From: CAIQQQ01 sp037445025
Lineage (GTDB): Bacteria > Pseudomonadota > Alphaproteobacteria > Acetobacterales > Acetobacteraceae
Direction: 5' to 3'
Length of the DNA stretch: 64,000 nt
NCBI GenBank assembly: GCA_037445025.1
Contig: JBBILI010000012.1
Coordinates: 62,001 to 126,000 of the forward strand
This document shows positions 1-6,902 of this stretch, in pieces. The position numbers and the translations under genes are program-made. Position 1 is the first letter of the stretch. Each line of letters opens with the position of its first letter. A model generated the notes under the pieces. It ran no database searches, had not been told where the DNA came from, and saw only the letters and a list, made by a program, of their open reading frames with translations.

Positions 1-652
1 CCGAAACGATGCCAGCCACTTTGTCGGCTGCATCGCGCGCCTTGAGTTTGGCGTCCGCAACCGCATAGTCCGCTTCCGCCTGTTCAAGCCGCTGCTTGGC
101 GAGCAGGTCGTCGGGCATCGCATCGCATGCGGCCTTCCAACCGGTGCAGACGCGCTTCAACGCACCGACGAACTCTTTCAGTGCGTCGCTTTCTTCCTCG
201 GACCCGCCGGTGAGGATCAGGTTGCACTCGGCCTCGGTGAGCGGCCGGCCTTCCTTCTTTGACCGGCGAAGCGCCGTTGTCATCTTCTCGAAGTAGCGTG
301 TCGCCTTGTCGCGGTCAGCCGACGCCAGCTGATCCATGAGCGCCACCGTGTCAGGCGCGTGGTTGGATTTGCCAGCCATGATCCACACCTTGGCCTTGCT
401 CGCGGCCGATGCCTGCGAGGCGGTGCTTAGCACAGAGCCGGTGGCAGACGCCCACTCGCTCGCCAGTGTGAGCGCCTGGCCCTCGAACACGAAGCCAGCC
501 ATCGACGCGGCCATGATGGCCTTGAACGCGCGCACCTTGTTGCTGTTCACACCATCTATGACGGCAGCCGCGGTGCCATACTCCGCACCGAGACCAGCGA
601 TCTGCGACCGCAGCGCATCGAACGCCGCGGTGTTGGGTTGAATGTCACTCAT
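1..652 (-). CDS. Ala-rich hypothetical protein of the integrated element (3' end off-window)
   Basis: An open frame reads leftwards from an ATG at 652-650 off the window edge; 217 codons are visible. A GGAG sits 8 bases before the ATG, which supports this start. The protein begins MSDIQPNTAAFDALRSQ, is rich in Ala, Asp and Lys, looks largely helical and soluble, and shows no signal peptide or catalytic motif that I recognise. It follows the 55-residue membrane peptide by about 40 bases on the same strand, so the two are probably co-transcribed. It lies inside the element integrated at tRNA-Cys, so it is element cargo. Function unknown; a phage or plasmid maintenance or structural role is possible but not shown. 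Confidence 0.6.
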   Translation of the reverse strand, partial: MSDIQPNTAAFDALRSQIAGLGAEYGTAAAVIDGVNSNKVRAFKAIMAASMAGFVFEGQALTLASEWASATGSVLSTASQASAASKAKVWIMAGKSNHAPDTVALMDQLASADRDKATRYFEKMTTALRRSKKEGRPLTEAECNLILTGGSEEESDALKEFVGALKRVCTGWKAACDAMPDDLLAKQRLEQAEADYAVADAKLKARDAADKVAGIVS

Positions 653-691
653 ATTGTTTACTCCGTGGAGTGATCTTGTTTGTGGGAAAGG

Positions 692-859
692 CTAATTGCG
701 GCAGACGCAGAACGACATCTGCAGGCGGCCGATGCGCACGAACCGCAGGCCGCCAACCTTGCGCATGGTAAAAACACCGCGCAGGCAATCATCGAACAAA
801 ACGCTGGCAAACACAACAACAAGCACGACGAGCACTTCGATCATGGATGTATTGAGCAA
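692..859 (-). CDS. Small single-span membrane peptide (55 aa), TTG start
   Basis: This short gene is on the minus strand. A perfect GGAGG (869-865) is followed 5 bases later by TTG (859-857). An in-frame ATG lies five codons downstream at 844-842 but is 20 bases from the ribosome-binding site, so TTG is the better start. The product has a very hydrophobic stretch (IEVLVVLVVVFASVLF, about residues 7-22), then a basic tail with GGLRFVRIGRLQ and a final Cys-rich FCVCRN. That suggests an inner-membrane peptide with a positively charged cytoplasmic tail. It lies just upstream of the larger leftward gene and probably starts that operon. Small peptides of this kind are common in phage-like elements, but no family is assigned. 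Confidence 0.5.
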   Translation of the reverse strand: MLNTSMIEVLVVLVVVFASVLFDDCLRGVFTMRKVGGLRFVRIGRLQMSFCVCRN

Positions 860-917
860 TTATTCCTCCATCGTTTGATCGGCGGAGCAAACCGTGCGGG
901 TTCACTCGGCCCATCAA

Positions 918-984
918 ACGACGCGGCCATTCAAGCATCTAGCTAAAGACCAACAGGTTCCGCTTGCTTGAATGGCCGCGTCGT
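918..984. repeat. Perfect 20-bp inverted repeat with 27-bp spacer
   Basis: The left arm ACGACGCGGCCATTCAAGCA (918-937) is the exact reverse complement of 965-984. The arms are separated by 27 bases and pairing stops at both ends. There is no T-run on either side, so it does not look like a simple terminator. It lies about 50 bp upstream of the ribosome-binding site of the leftward small-peptide gene and could be an operator, a recombinase site or a cruciform-forming origin element. Confidence 0.7.
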
Positions 985-1541
985 AAGTAGGAAGGCTATT
1001 TGCTATAACAACACACCACTTTCTCTACTCGCCGCAGTATGGCTTTCGATGATCATGTGTTGCATAGGTTCATCCTCGGGATCGCTTGCTAGGCGATGGG
1101 ATGGCACGGGTTTGGTATTGTTGTCTGGCGACCGTCGCGTGGGCCAGATGCAGCGTCCATTGCTGCTAGGTAAGGACACGCTTTCACGGTCAGACAGGCA
1201 CCACCGTTGCATGGTGCGGTCCGGGTTAGCTTGAGTATCGGCTGCATCACTTCCGCCGCTAGTGAAGGCATCAAGCATGTATATCTGGCGAACCACATTG
1301 CAGCACGTTGCTGCGTCGATCCGGGATCAGAGTTTGCTTGATCTAGCGGTTTGCCATGACTGCCAAACCTCTCAAGACAAGAGCCCTACATCCGCCGCGC
1401 TTACTCCGTAGAGCAAGCCGTTTACTAAGCGGAGACACCTAGACTATCGCGGGTGCTTCGCGGTAGGATCTGATAGGCTAGCCGTTTGATCCTCTCGTTA
1501 CTGGGTGCGCCGCATAGTGGGGTTTGTTCCGCGGAGTGACT

Positions 1542-1598
1542 GGGGGGGCGGGGGGGGCGGGGGGATGGTTGGACAGGCCGGGGGCAGGGGGTGGGGGG
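1542..1598 (+). repeat. Dense G-run block, potential G-quadruplex
   Basis: Six G-runs of 5-8 bases follow each other closely on the plus strand: 1542-1548, 1550-1557, 1559-1564, 1580-1584, 1587-1591 and 1593-1598. The first three are separated by single C residues. This far exceeds the four runs of three G needed for an intramolecular quadruplex. It is followed at once by an A/T-rich tract leading to the rightward integrase operon. Confidence 0.7.
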
Positions 1599-1815
1599 CG
1601 TTAGATAATCCAGTTACAGGACCATCAAAAATTTCAAACCACACAAAGAACCATTCAATCCATCACATCCCGCACCGCAACATCACGTAAAAAACACGTC
1701 AAACAGTGATTAAATCCGCTGTCTATTAAAACAAAAAATCTCGATCACTAAGGTCTTGTTGACGCCAACAATAAACATCATATGTTGCACATCAAGAGAC
1801 GAAGCGAGGCAAAAT

Positions 1816-2076
1816 ATGGCGCGACGACAAGCCACTAAACCTGCAAACGTGGTGGACCTAACAAGAAATAGTTTGGTAAATGTTCCCGCTAATCTACGAT
1901 CTTTTGCGGACCGTATCGATGCGGGAGAGTTCGGATCGGTGACCCGGGCTGCCACCATTTTGGAGACGGACCGAGAGCAGAAGACCTTCGCGTGGGGTCA
2001 CATTCACAACATCCAGATGCTGATCGGTGTGCTGCAGACTGCCATTGTCAGAATGTCGATGGAGCTTTTTTCATGA
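1816..2076 (+). CDS. Hypothetical protein upstream of the integrase (86 aa)
   Basis: The ATG at 1816 is preceded by GAGG about 6 bases upstream; the same frame is open farther upstream but without a ribosome-binding site. The product has a basic N-terminus (MARRQATKPANVVDLTRN) and then a soluble segment with PANLRSFADRIDAGEFGS. That style, with a small protein stating a residue range for a helical unit, is frequent in phage- and plasmid-borne proteins of alphaproteobacteria. Its stop overlaps the next start (ATGA at 2073-2076), so it is translationally coupled to the AlpA-like gene and forms the first gene of a three-gene integrase operon. Specific role unknown; a regulator is possible. Confidence 0.6.
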   Translation: MARRQATKPANVVDLTRNSLVNVPANLRSFADRIDAGEFGSVTRAATILETDREQKTFAWGHIHNIQMLIGVLQTAIVRMSMELFS

Positions 2077-2387
2077 GCGTTATTCAACCCGGCCCCCTGC
2101 GGGGGGCTATTCAACCCGTGCCGGGTGAGCCGGCACCACGCAAAGCACGCACCCCGCAGGACAGGCCACTGCCGGACTGGCCGCGGGGGCTTCGCGAGCC
2201 CCTGGCTGCCGCCTATGTCGGCCTGTCCATGACAACCATGCGGGTGGAGCTGATGGCAGATCGGTTCCCCAAGCCGGTCTGCCTCACGCCCGGGCGGCAG
2301 GTGTGGCTGCGCGAACACCTCGACAGATGGCTCGATCAGAAGGCAGCGCTGGGCACGGAGGCCAATCCGTGGGACGCTGCCATGTGA
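2073..2387 (+). CDS. AlpA/excisionase-like DNA-binding protein (104 aa)
   Basis: The start ATG (2073) overlaps the previous stop as ATGA. The C-terminal half carries the pattern of AlpA-type winged-helix excisionase or regulator proteins: AAYVGLSMTTMRVELMADRF, then FPKPVCLTPGRQVWL and a Trp-containing helix (REHLDRWLDQK). In AlpA-like proteins the recognition element is S-x-x-T-[IVM]-x(4)-x(3)-FP followed by G-R-x-x-x-W, as seen here. The N-terminal 45 residues are Pro-rich and probably disordered. It ends two bases into the integrase gene. Such proteins bend attachment-site DNA or regulate the integrase; the position directly before the integrase supports an excisionase or regulator role. 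Confidence 0.75.
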   Translation: MSVIQPGPLRGAIQPVPGEPAPRKARTPQDRPLPDWPRGLREPLAAAYVGLSMTTMRVELMADRFPKPVCLTPGRQVWLREHLDRWLDQKAALGTEANPWDAAM

Positions 2388-3415
2388 CCAAGCTCAAGCT
2401 GCGCTACGTCGACCGCTTCACCGACCGGCATGGCACCGTCCGGCACTATTTCCGCCGGAAGGGCCAGCCGCGCGAGGTGCTGCCGGGTCTGCCAGGCTCA
2501 GCGGAGTTCATGGCGGCATACCAGAAGGCGTTGCGCGGGCTGCCGACCGCGGCGTCCATGACGGGCGAGGCGCCAGCGGGCAGCTTTTCCGCCCTGGTAG
2601 TGGCCTACTACCAGAGCACCGCCTTCACCCGCCTCGCTGCCGTCACCAAGGCCACCTATCGCAACGCGATCGAACGGCTGCGCAAAGACGTGGGAGACCT
2701 GCCCGTGGTCGCCCTGCAGCAGCACCACATCGAGAAGCGCATGGCCAAGATGGCGGCCACACCGGCGTCGGCCAACCTGATGCTGAAGGTGCTGCGGATC
2801 CTGATGACGCTGGCGATCAAGCGAGGGTATCGCCGGGATGACCCGACGGTGGGGATCGATCGATTTGCCGCCAAGAGTGACGGATTTGCCACATGGTCGC
2901 CCGAGGACGTGGAGGCGTTTGCCAGGCGCTGGCCGCCGGGCACGCGTCAGCACCTGGCCATGAGCCTGCTGCTGTGGACCGGGCAGCGCCGCGGAGATGT
3001 GATCCGCATGGGCCCGCAGCACATCCGCCAGGGACGCATCGAGCTGAAGCAGCGCAAAACGGGGCAGGTGCTCGCGGTGCCGGTGGCGCCCGAGCTGCAG
3101 GCGTCCATGGACGCCTGCCCCACCACGGGGCTCGTGTTCCTGCTGACCGAGGCGGGTGCGCCGTTCACCGACGCGGGGTTTGGGAACTGGTTCCACGACG
3201 CGGTGGCCGCTGCCGGCATCAAGGGCAAGGCGGCGCATGGGCTGCGGAAAGCGACGGCCAGCAGGCTCGCCGAACGGGGGGCAACAGTGAAGCAGATCCA
3301 GGCTGTGACCGGCCATCGGTCGCTGCGCGAGATCGAGCGATACACAAGATATGCTGATCAGTTGGTTCAGGCCGACGCGGCCATAAACCTTCTCAGTGCC
3401 AAACCCAAACCCTGA
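2384..3415 (+). CDS. int: Tyrosine recombinase / integrase
   Basis: A site-specific recombinase of the phage integrase family (343 aa) that would move the element in and out of tRNA-Cys. The GTG start at 2384 is inside the stop of the preceding gene; a longer frame begins at 2303 but overlaps that gene completely. Domains: a short N-terminal arm-binding part (about 1-60), a core-binding SAM-like domain (about 70-165), and the catalytic domain with Arg in TGQRRGDV, a Lys-bearing beta-hairpin (ELKQRKTGQ), HGLRK (H-x-x-R), TGHRS and the nucleophile Tyr in ERYTRYA. All catalytic residues are present, so it should be active. The gene ends 54 bp from the 3' end of tRNA-Cys, the usual arrangement for an integrase next to its attachment site. 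Confidence 0.93.
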   Translation: MTKLKLRYVDRFTDRHGTVRHYFRRKGQPREVLPGLPGSAEFMAAYQKALRGLPTAASMTGEAPAGSFSALVVAYYQSTAFTRLAAVTKATYRNAIERLRKDVGDLPVVALQQHHIEKRMAKMAATPASANLMLKVLRILMTLAIKRGYRRDDPTVGIDRFAAKSDGFATWSPEDVEAFARRWPPGTRQHLAMSLLLWTGQRRGDVIRMGPQHIRQGRIELKQRKTGQVLAVPVAPELQASMDACPTTGLVFLLTEAGAPFTDAGFGNWFHDAVAAAGIKGKAAHGLRKATASRLAERGATVKQIQAVTGHRSLREIERYTRYADQLVQADAAINLLSAKPKP

Positions 3416-3430
3416 AAAAGTCCCAAACCG

Positions 3431-3444
3431 TGCGGAAAGCCGCA
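3431..3444. other. Small stem-loop between integrase and tRNA-Cys
   Basis: TGCGG AAAG CCGCA forms a 5-bp stem with a 4-base loop just after the integrase stop and just beyond the tRNA 3' end. It is followed by A/T-rich sequence on both sides and may act as a weak terminator for either gene. Confidence 0.35.
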
Positions 3445-3469
3445 GAAAACTGAGAAAAATTTTAGGGGG

Positions 3470-3510
3470 TGGAGGTCCGGGCCGGAATCGAACCGGCATT
3501 CACGGATTTG
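3470..3510. other. Probable attachment site (att) overlapping the tRNA-Cys 3' half
   Basis: Elements with tyrosine integrases usually recombine within the T-arm and 3' end of a tRNA. The integrase adjoins this end, so the core of one att site should be within these bases. The partner site lies outside the window, so the exact core cannot be defined here. Confidence 0.5.
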
Positions 3511-3543
3511 CAGTCCGCTGCATCACCACTCTGCCACCGGACC
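3470..3543 (-). tRNA. tRNA-Cys (GCA)
   Basis: A 74-base tRNA on the minus strand with encoded CCA. The acceptor stem GGTCCGG/CCGGACC pairs fully. The anticodon loop CTGCAAA shows GCA, read as Cys, and the T-arm contains GGTTCGATTCC. The D-arm GGCAGAGTGG is typical for tRNA-Cys. Its 3' end points to the integrase, so it is the insertion target of the element to the left. The gene is intact, as expected when an integrating element restores the tRNA 3' end. Confidence 0.95.
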
Positions 3544-3593
3544 ACCCAGCCACTCGGCGGCAGGTGTTATCGGGTGTGGCGGGGGGGCGGGTC

Positions 3594-3669
3594 AAGGCCC
3601 GCCGCGGAGCGGCTCTTGGAGGCCCGCCGCGGAGCGGCGTCTGGAAGATCTGCCGCGGAGCGGTGCCGG
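3594..3669. repeat. Three tandem ~25-bp GC-rich repeats
   Basis: Three imperfect copies with a period of about 25 bp share GCCGCGGAGCGG (at about 3601, 3626 and 3651). They lie between tRNA-Cys and pcm. The repeat unit holds the palindrome CCGCGG. Function unknown; the rest of 3544-3760 is GC-rich with no gene. Confidence 0.6.
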
Positions 3670-3760
3670 GGCAGGGCTGTCCCCGGGTTGGCTTGAACGC
3701 GCCGCTCGCCTATGAAAGTGCCATCAGCACCGTTTTGGTGCGGCGCCGGAGACCGACACC

Positions 3761-4465
3761 ATGCCGCATGCGACCAGCCAGGCGATGTCCGCCGATACCA
3801 CGTCCGCGCGCAACGCTTCGTTCAGCGAAGCCGCACGCCATGCGATGGTCGACAGCCAGGTGCGCCCGAACAAGGTGACCGATGCGCGCCTGATTGCCGC
3901 CATGCGCGCGGTGCCCCGCGAGGCATTCCTGCCGCCATCGCTGCAGGCGCGCGCCTATGCGGATGACGACGTCAGGCTCGGCGCCGGCCGGGTGATGATG
4001 TCGCCTATGATCACCGGACGCCTGCTGCAGGTGGCAGCCTTGGCGGAGGGTGAGCGGGTACTGCTGGTCGGCTCCGGCACCGGTTACACCGCAGCACTGC
4101 TCGCCGCCTGCGGGGCGGTGGTGACGGCGCTGGAGGACGATGCCGCGCTGATCGCCGTTGCCGCACCGGCGCTGGCTGCCTGGGCGCCTGGGGTGACCCA
4201 GGTGATGGGGCCGCTCGCGGCGGGTTGGCCGAACGGCGCGCCTTATGATCTCGTGATGGTCGAGGGCGCCGTCGAGCAACTGCCCGAGGCGATCGCAGCA
4301 CAGCTGACGCCGCAGGGCCGTCTGGTGATGGTGCGTGCCGGGGGCGCCGTGGGCCAGGCGGTGATCGGCCGCCCCTCGGCCGGGCAGCTCAGCTTTGTCG
4401 TGGCGTTCAATGCGGCGGTGGCGGGTCTGCCAGCCTTCCGGCGGGCGCCGGCCTTCGTGTTCTGA
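3761..4465 (+). CDS. pcm: Protein-L-isoaspartate O-methyltransferase family protein
   Basis: This SAM-dependent methyltransferase (234 aa) repairs isoaspartyl residues in aged proteins. GGAG 9 bases upstream supports the ATG at 3761; an internal ATG at 3785 is an alternative. The N-terminal part has the family pattern ARHAMVDSQVRPNKVTDARL with AVPREAFLP, followed by a SAM-binding motif I (VLLVGSGTGYTAALLA, about residues 105-120) and the acidic strand end ALEDD. The C-terminal half is shorter and more divergent than classical Pcm, as in the variant found directly before tolC in many alphaproteobacteria. That synteny supports the call; activity on isoaspartate is inferred from the family. Confidence 0.85.
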   Translation: MPHATSQAMSADTTSARNASFSEAARHAMVDSQVRPNKVTDARLIAAMRAVPREAFLPPSLQARAYADDDVRLGAGRVMMSPMITGRLLQVAALAEGERVLLVGSGTGYTAALLAACGAVVTALEDDAALIAVAAPALAAWAPGVTQVMGPLAAGWPNGAPYDLVMVEGAVEQLPEAIAAQLTPQGRLVMVRAGGAVGQAVIGRPSAGQLSFVVAFNAAVAGLPAFRRAPAFVF

Positions 4466-4611
4466 CGTGCAGGGATATGCCTGGGACGTGCGTATCATGC
4501 CGCAGTGCAAAAGCTTGGCGTGGCGTGCAACGCTGTGGCACATAAACATCATGGTGGCGCGTATCCGGTCGAAATCTGGCGCGACGACACGAACCCTGGA
4601 GATGCGGATCG

Positions 4612-6072
4612 ATGACTGAGACGAAGCAGCGGCGCAAGACGATCCAAGGTTCGGGCAAGGGCCAAGGCTCGCGCGTGGCACAGGGCGCCTGGGCCGTCGG
4701 GCTGGTATGGGCCGGAGCGACGCTGGCAAGCCACGGTGCGGCGGCGCAGTCGCACACGTTGCAGGACGCGTTGGCGGCCGCCTATTCCAACACGCCGTCG
4801 CTGCAGGCCGCGCGCGCCCAGCTGCGCGCCACCGATGAGAACGTGCCGACCGCCCTGAGCGGCTGGCGCCCCACGGTGACGGTGAGCGCTAATTTCGGCA
4901 CCGCGTCCGGCGACCAGACATCGGGTTCCAACGGCCGGTATATCACGACCCAGCAGGGTCGCGCCGTGGCCGGTGCATCGACCACGCTGACGCAGCCGCT
5001 GTATCGCGGCGGCCGCACCACGGCGAGCACCAACCGGGCCGAGAATCTGGTCCTCACCCAGCGCGCCAAGCTGATCGCGTCCGAGGCGCAGCTGTTCTCC
5101 AGCACCGTGTCCGCCTATGTCGGCGTGATCTCGGCCCAGGAGACGCTGGCCCTCGACGTCAACAACGAGCAGGTGCTGCAGCGCCAGCTGCAGGCAACCA
5201 ACGACCGCTTCCGCGTCGGCGAGATCACCCGCACCGACGTGGCACAGGCCGAGGCGGCGCTGGCCGGCGCCACCGCCACGCGCCAGACCGCCGAGGGTGC
5301 GCTGCAGACCGCGCGCGCGACGTATCAGCAATATGTCGGCGAGCTGCCGGGCAACCTGGTGGAACCGCAGCCGCTGAAGCTGCCGAGCAAGACGCTGGAG
5401 GAAGCCAAGGCGCTGACCGACGCCAACAACCCCAACATCATTGCCGCGGCCTTCCAATACGCCGCCGACAAGGACAATTTCGACCTGCAATACTCCGCGC
5501 TGATGCCCAATGTGAACCTGCAGGGCACGGTCTCCTACTCGCAGAATGCCTCCCAGGCCCGGGTCAAGACCACCGGCGAACAGGCGACCGTCAACCTCAC
5601 CATGCCGATCTTCCAGGGCGGTTCGGAATATTCGGCGATCCGCGCGGCACGCCAGACCGCCGAGCAGGACCAGCGGCTGATCGATGACGCGCGGCGGACC
5701 GCGGTGCAGGCCGTCACCGCCGCCTGGGAAGGCTATCAGGCCGCCAGGTCGACCATCGACAGCACCCGCACGCAGATCCGCGCCGATGAGATCGCCCTCG
5801 AAGGCACCCAGCGCGAGGCGATCGTCGGCAGCCGGACCACGCTGGACGTGCTGAACGCCGAGCAGGTGCTGCTCAACGCGCGCACCACGCTGATCTCCAA
5901 TTTGGCGACGCTGGTCACGGCCTCCTATCAGGTCGCGGCCGCGGTGGGGCGCCTGACGGCGCGTGACCTGAACCTGCAGGTGCCTTATTACGATGAGACC
6001 GCGTACTACAAGGCGGTGCGCGACCGCTGGATCGGCACGGGCGATTTCGCCACCAACCAGCCGGGCCGCTGA
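4612..6072 (+). CDS. tolC: TolC-family outer-membrane channel protein
   Basis: Outer-membrane exit duct (486 aa) for type I secretion or tripartite efflux. A long basic N-region (about 24 residues) precedes a hydrophobic stretch ending GAAAQ, a likely signal-peptidase site near residue 45. The mature part starts with the typical TLQDALAAAYSNTPSLQAARAQ, shows two repeated OEP halves with long heptad-rich helices, and has the RVGEITRTDVAQAEAAL and AIVGSRTTLDVLNAEQVLLNAR motifs, one in each half. It sits between pcm and popZ, a conserved alphaproteobacterial order. No inner-membrane or adaptor partner is next to it, so it likely serves several systems. Confidence 0.93.
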   Translation: MTETKQRRKTIQGSGKGQGSRVAQGAWAVGLVWAGATLASHGAAAQSHTLQDALAAAYSNTPSLQAARAQLRATDENVPTALSGWRPTVTVSANFGTASGDQTSGSNGRYITTQQGRAVAGASTTLTQPLYRGGRTTASTNRAENLVLTQRAKLIASEAQLFSSTVSAYVGVISAQETLALDVNNEQVLQRQLQATNDRFRVGEITRTDVAQAEAALAGATATRQTAEGALQTARATYQQYVGELPGNLVEPQPLKLPSKTLEEAKALTDANNPNIIAAAFQYAADKDNFDLQYSALMPNVNLQGTVSYSQNASQARVKTTGEQATVNLTMPIFQGGSEYSAIRAARQTAEQDQRLIDDARRTAVQAVTAAWEGYQAARSTIDSTRTQIRADEIALEGTQREAIVGSRTTLDVLNAEQVLLNARTTLISNLATLVTASYQVAAAVGRLTARDLNLQVPYYDETAYYKAVRDRWIGTGDFATNQPGR

Positions 6073-6117
6073 CAGAATGGCGCCCGGGACGCCGGGAGCC
6101 GATACACGAGGACGCGC

Positions 6118-6849
6118 ATGAGCAGCAGCCAAGGCAGTCAACCCGGCCCTAACGCCCAAGGTGGCAATGGACAGGCCGCCGATCCATCGATGGAGGATAT
6201 TCTCGCCTCCATCCGCCGTATCCTCAGCGATGACGGCTCCTCCGGCCAGGCCGGCACCGCAGCAACCCTGCCACCCGCCCTGGCCCAGGCGCAGCGCAAC
6301 GTGCTGTCGCTGGACAGCACGATGCTGGTACGGGAACCGCAGGCGACCCAGCCGATCGCCGCCGGCACGCCGTTGGCGGCGCTGAACACGATCGTACCGC
6401 CCGTCATGGAACCGCCGGTGACGCAGGCGCCCGCGGCAGCTCCGATGCCGCCGCCCGCTCCCGCGCCGGAGCCCGTTCCGGTCCAACCGCATGCCCCGAT
6501 GCACGTGGCGCATGTGACGCATAGCTCGATTGCCGCACCCGCACCGATGGTGGCCCCGATGTCCGTTTCCGCGCCTGAACCCAGTGGCCTGGTGGCCGCG
6601 TCCACCGCAGCGGCGGCCTCCGCCTCGGTCAGCGAGCTGATGCGCACCCTGGCCGCTGAACGCCAGCAGGCCGCCCAGCCCGCGCCGCAGACCGTTCCGG
6701 TCTATCGTGGCGGCCCGACGCTGGAGGATATCGTGCGCGATGAGATGCGCCCCATCCTCAAGGCCTGGCTCGATGCCAATCTGCCGCCGATGGTCGAGCG
6801 TCTGGTACGGCTGGAAATCGAACGCGTCGTCACCCGCTCCGTCGGCTGA
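6118..6849 (+). CDS. popZ: PopZ-family polar organizing protein (DUF2497)
   Basis: A 243-aa protein with PopZ architecture. Near the N-terminus is the short helix PSMEDILASIRRILSDD (about residues 22-38) that recruits client proteins. The middle is a long low-complexity region rich in Pro, Ala and Met. The C-terminus holds conserved helices (LEDIVRDEMRPILKAWLDA, then NLPPMVERLVRLEIERVV) that drive oligomerisation. In Caulobacter PopZ forms a polar matrix that anchors the ParB-parS centromere and cell-cycle factors. The place between tolC and valS is the usual one. The linker here is Pro/Ala/Met-rich rather than strongly acidic, so matrix properties may differ. Confidence 0.9.
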   Translation: MSSSQGSQPGPNAQGGNGQAADPSMEDILASIRRILSDDGSSGQAGTAATLPPALAQAQRNVLSLDSTMLVREPQATQPIAAGTPLAALNTIVPPVMEPPVTQAPAAAPMPPPAPAPEPVPVQPHAPMHVAHVTHSSIAAPAPMVAPMSVSAPEPSGLVAASTAAAASASVSELMRTLAAERQQAAQPAPQTVPVYRGGPTLEDIVRDEMRPILKAWLDANLPPMVERLVRLEIERVVTRSVG

Positions 6850-6902
6850 TCTGCCTTCGTTTCGTCGGACCTCTCAACCCGTGATGTATCGGGCGTTGTT
6901 TC

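Larger units (their letters stand above)
860..1815. other. Gene-poor region between divergent element genes
   Basis: About 950 bp separate the leftward small-peptide operon from the rightward gene at 1816. I find no convincing gene: the longest frames lack a ribosome-binding site and the strong third-position GC bias of the neighbours. The stretch holds a perfect 20-bp inverted repeat (918-984), an 8-bp inverted pair CGTTTGAT/ATCAAACG (872-879 and 913-920), a dense G-run block (1542-1598) and an A/T-rich tract (about 1611-1800). By position it is the likely regulatory or replication-control region of the element; that is inference. Confidence 0.45.

Noticed and set aside
1003..1296. A 97-residue minus-strand frame in the element control region
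   Set aside because: No ribosome-binding site, no third-position GC bias, no recognisable motif; most likely chance, though element genes may have different codon use.
1505..1690. A short plus-strand frame across the G-run block
   Set aside because: Gly-rich only because of the G-runs; no start signals.
3594..3669. Tandem repeats considered as a CRISPR array
   Set aside because: The units are contiguous and only about 25 bp with no unique spacers, and no cas genes are present.
4549..6522. A 657-residue minus-strand frame opposite tolC and popZ
   Set aside because: Gly/Arg/His-rich shadow of two genes supported by synteny and motifs.
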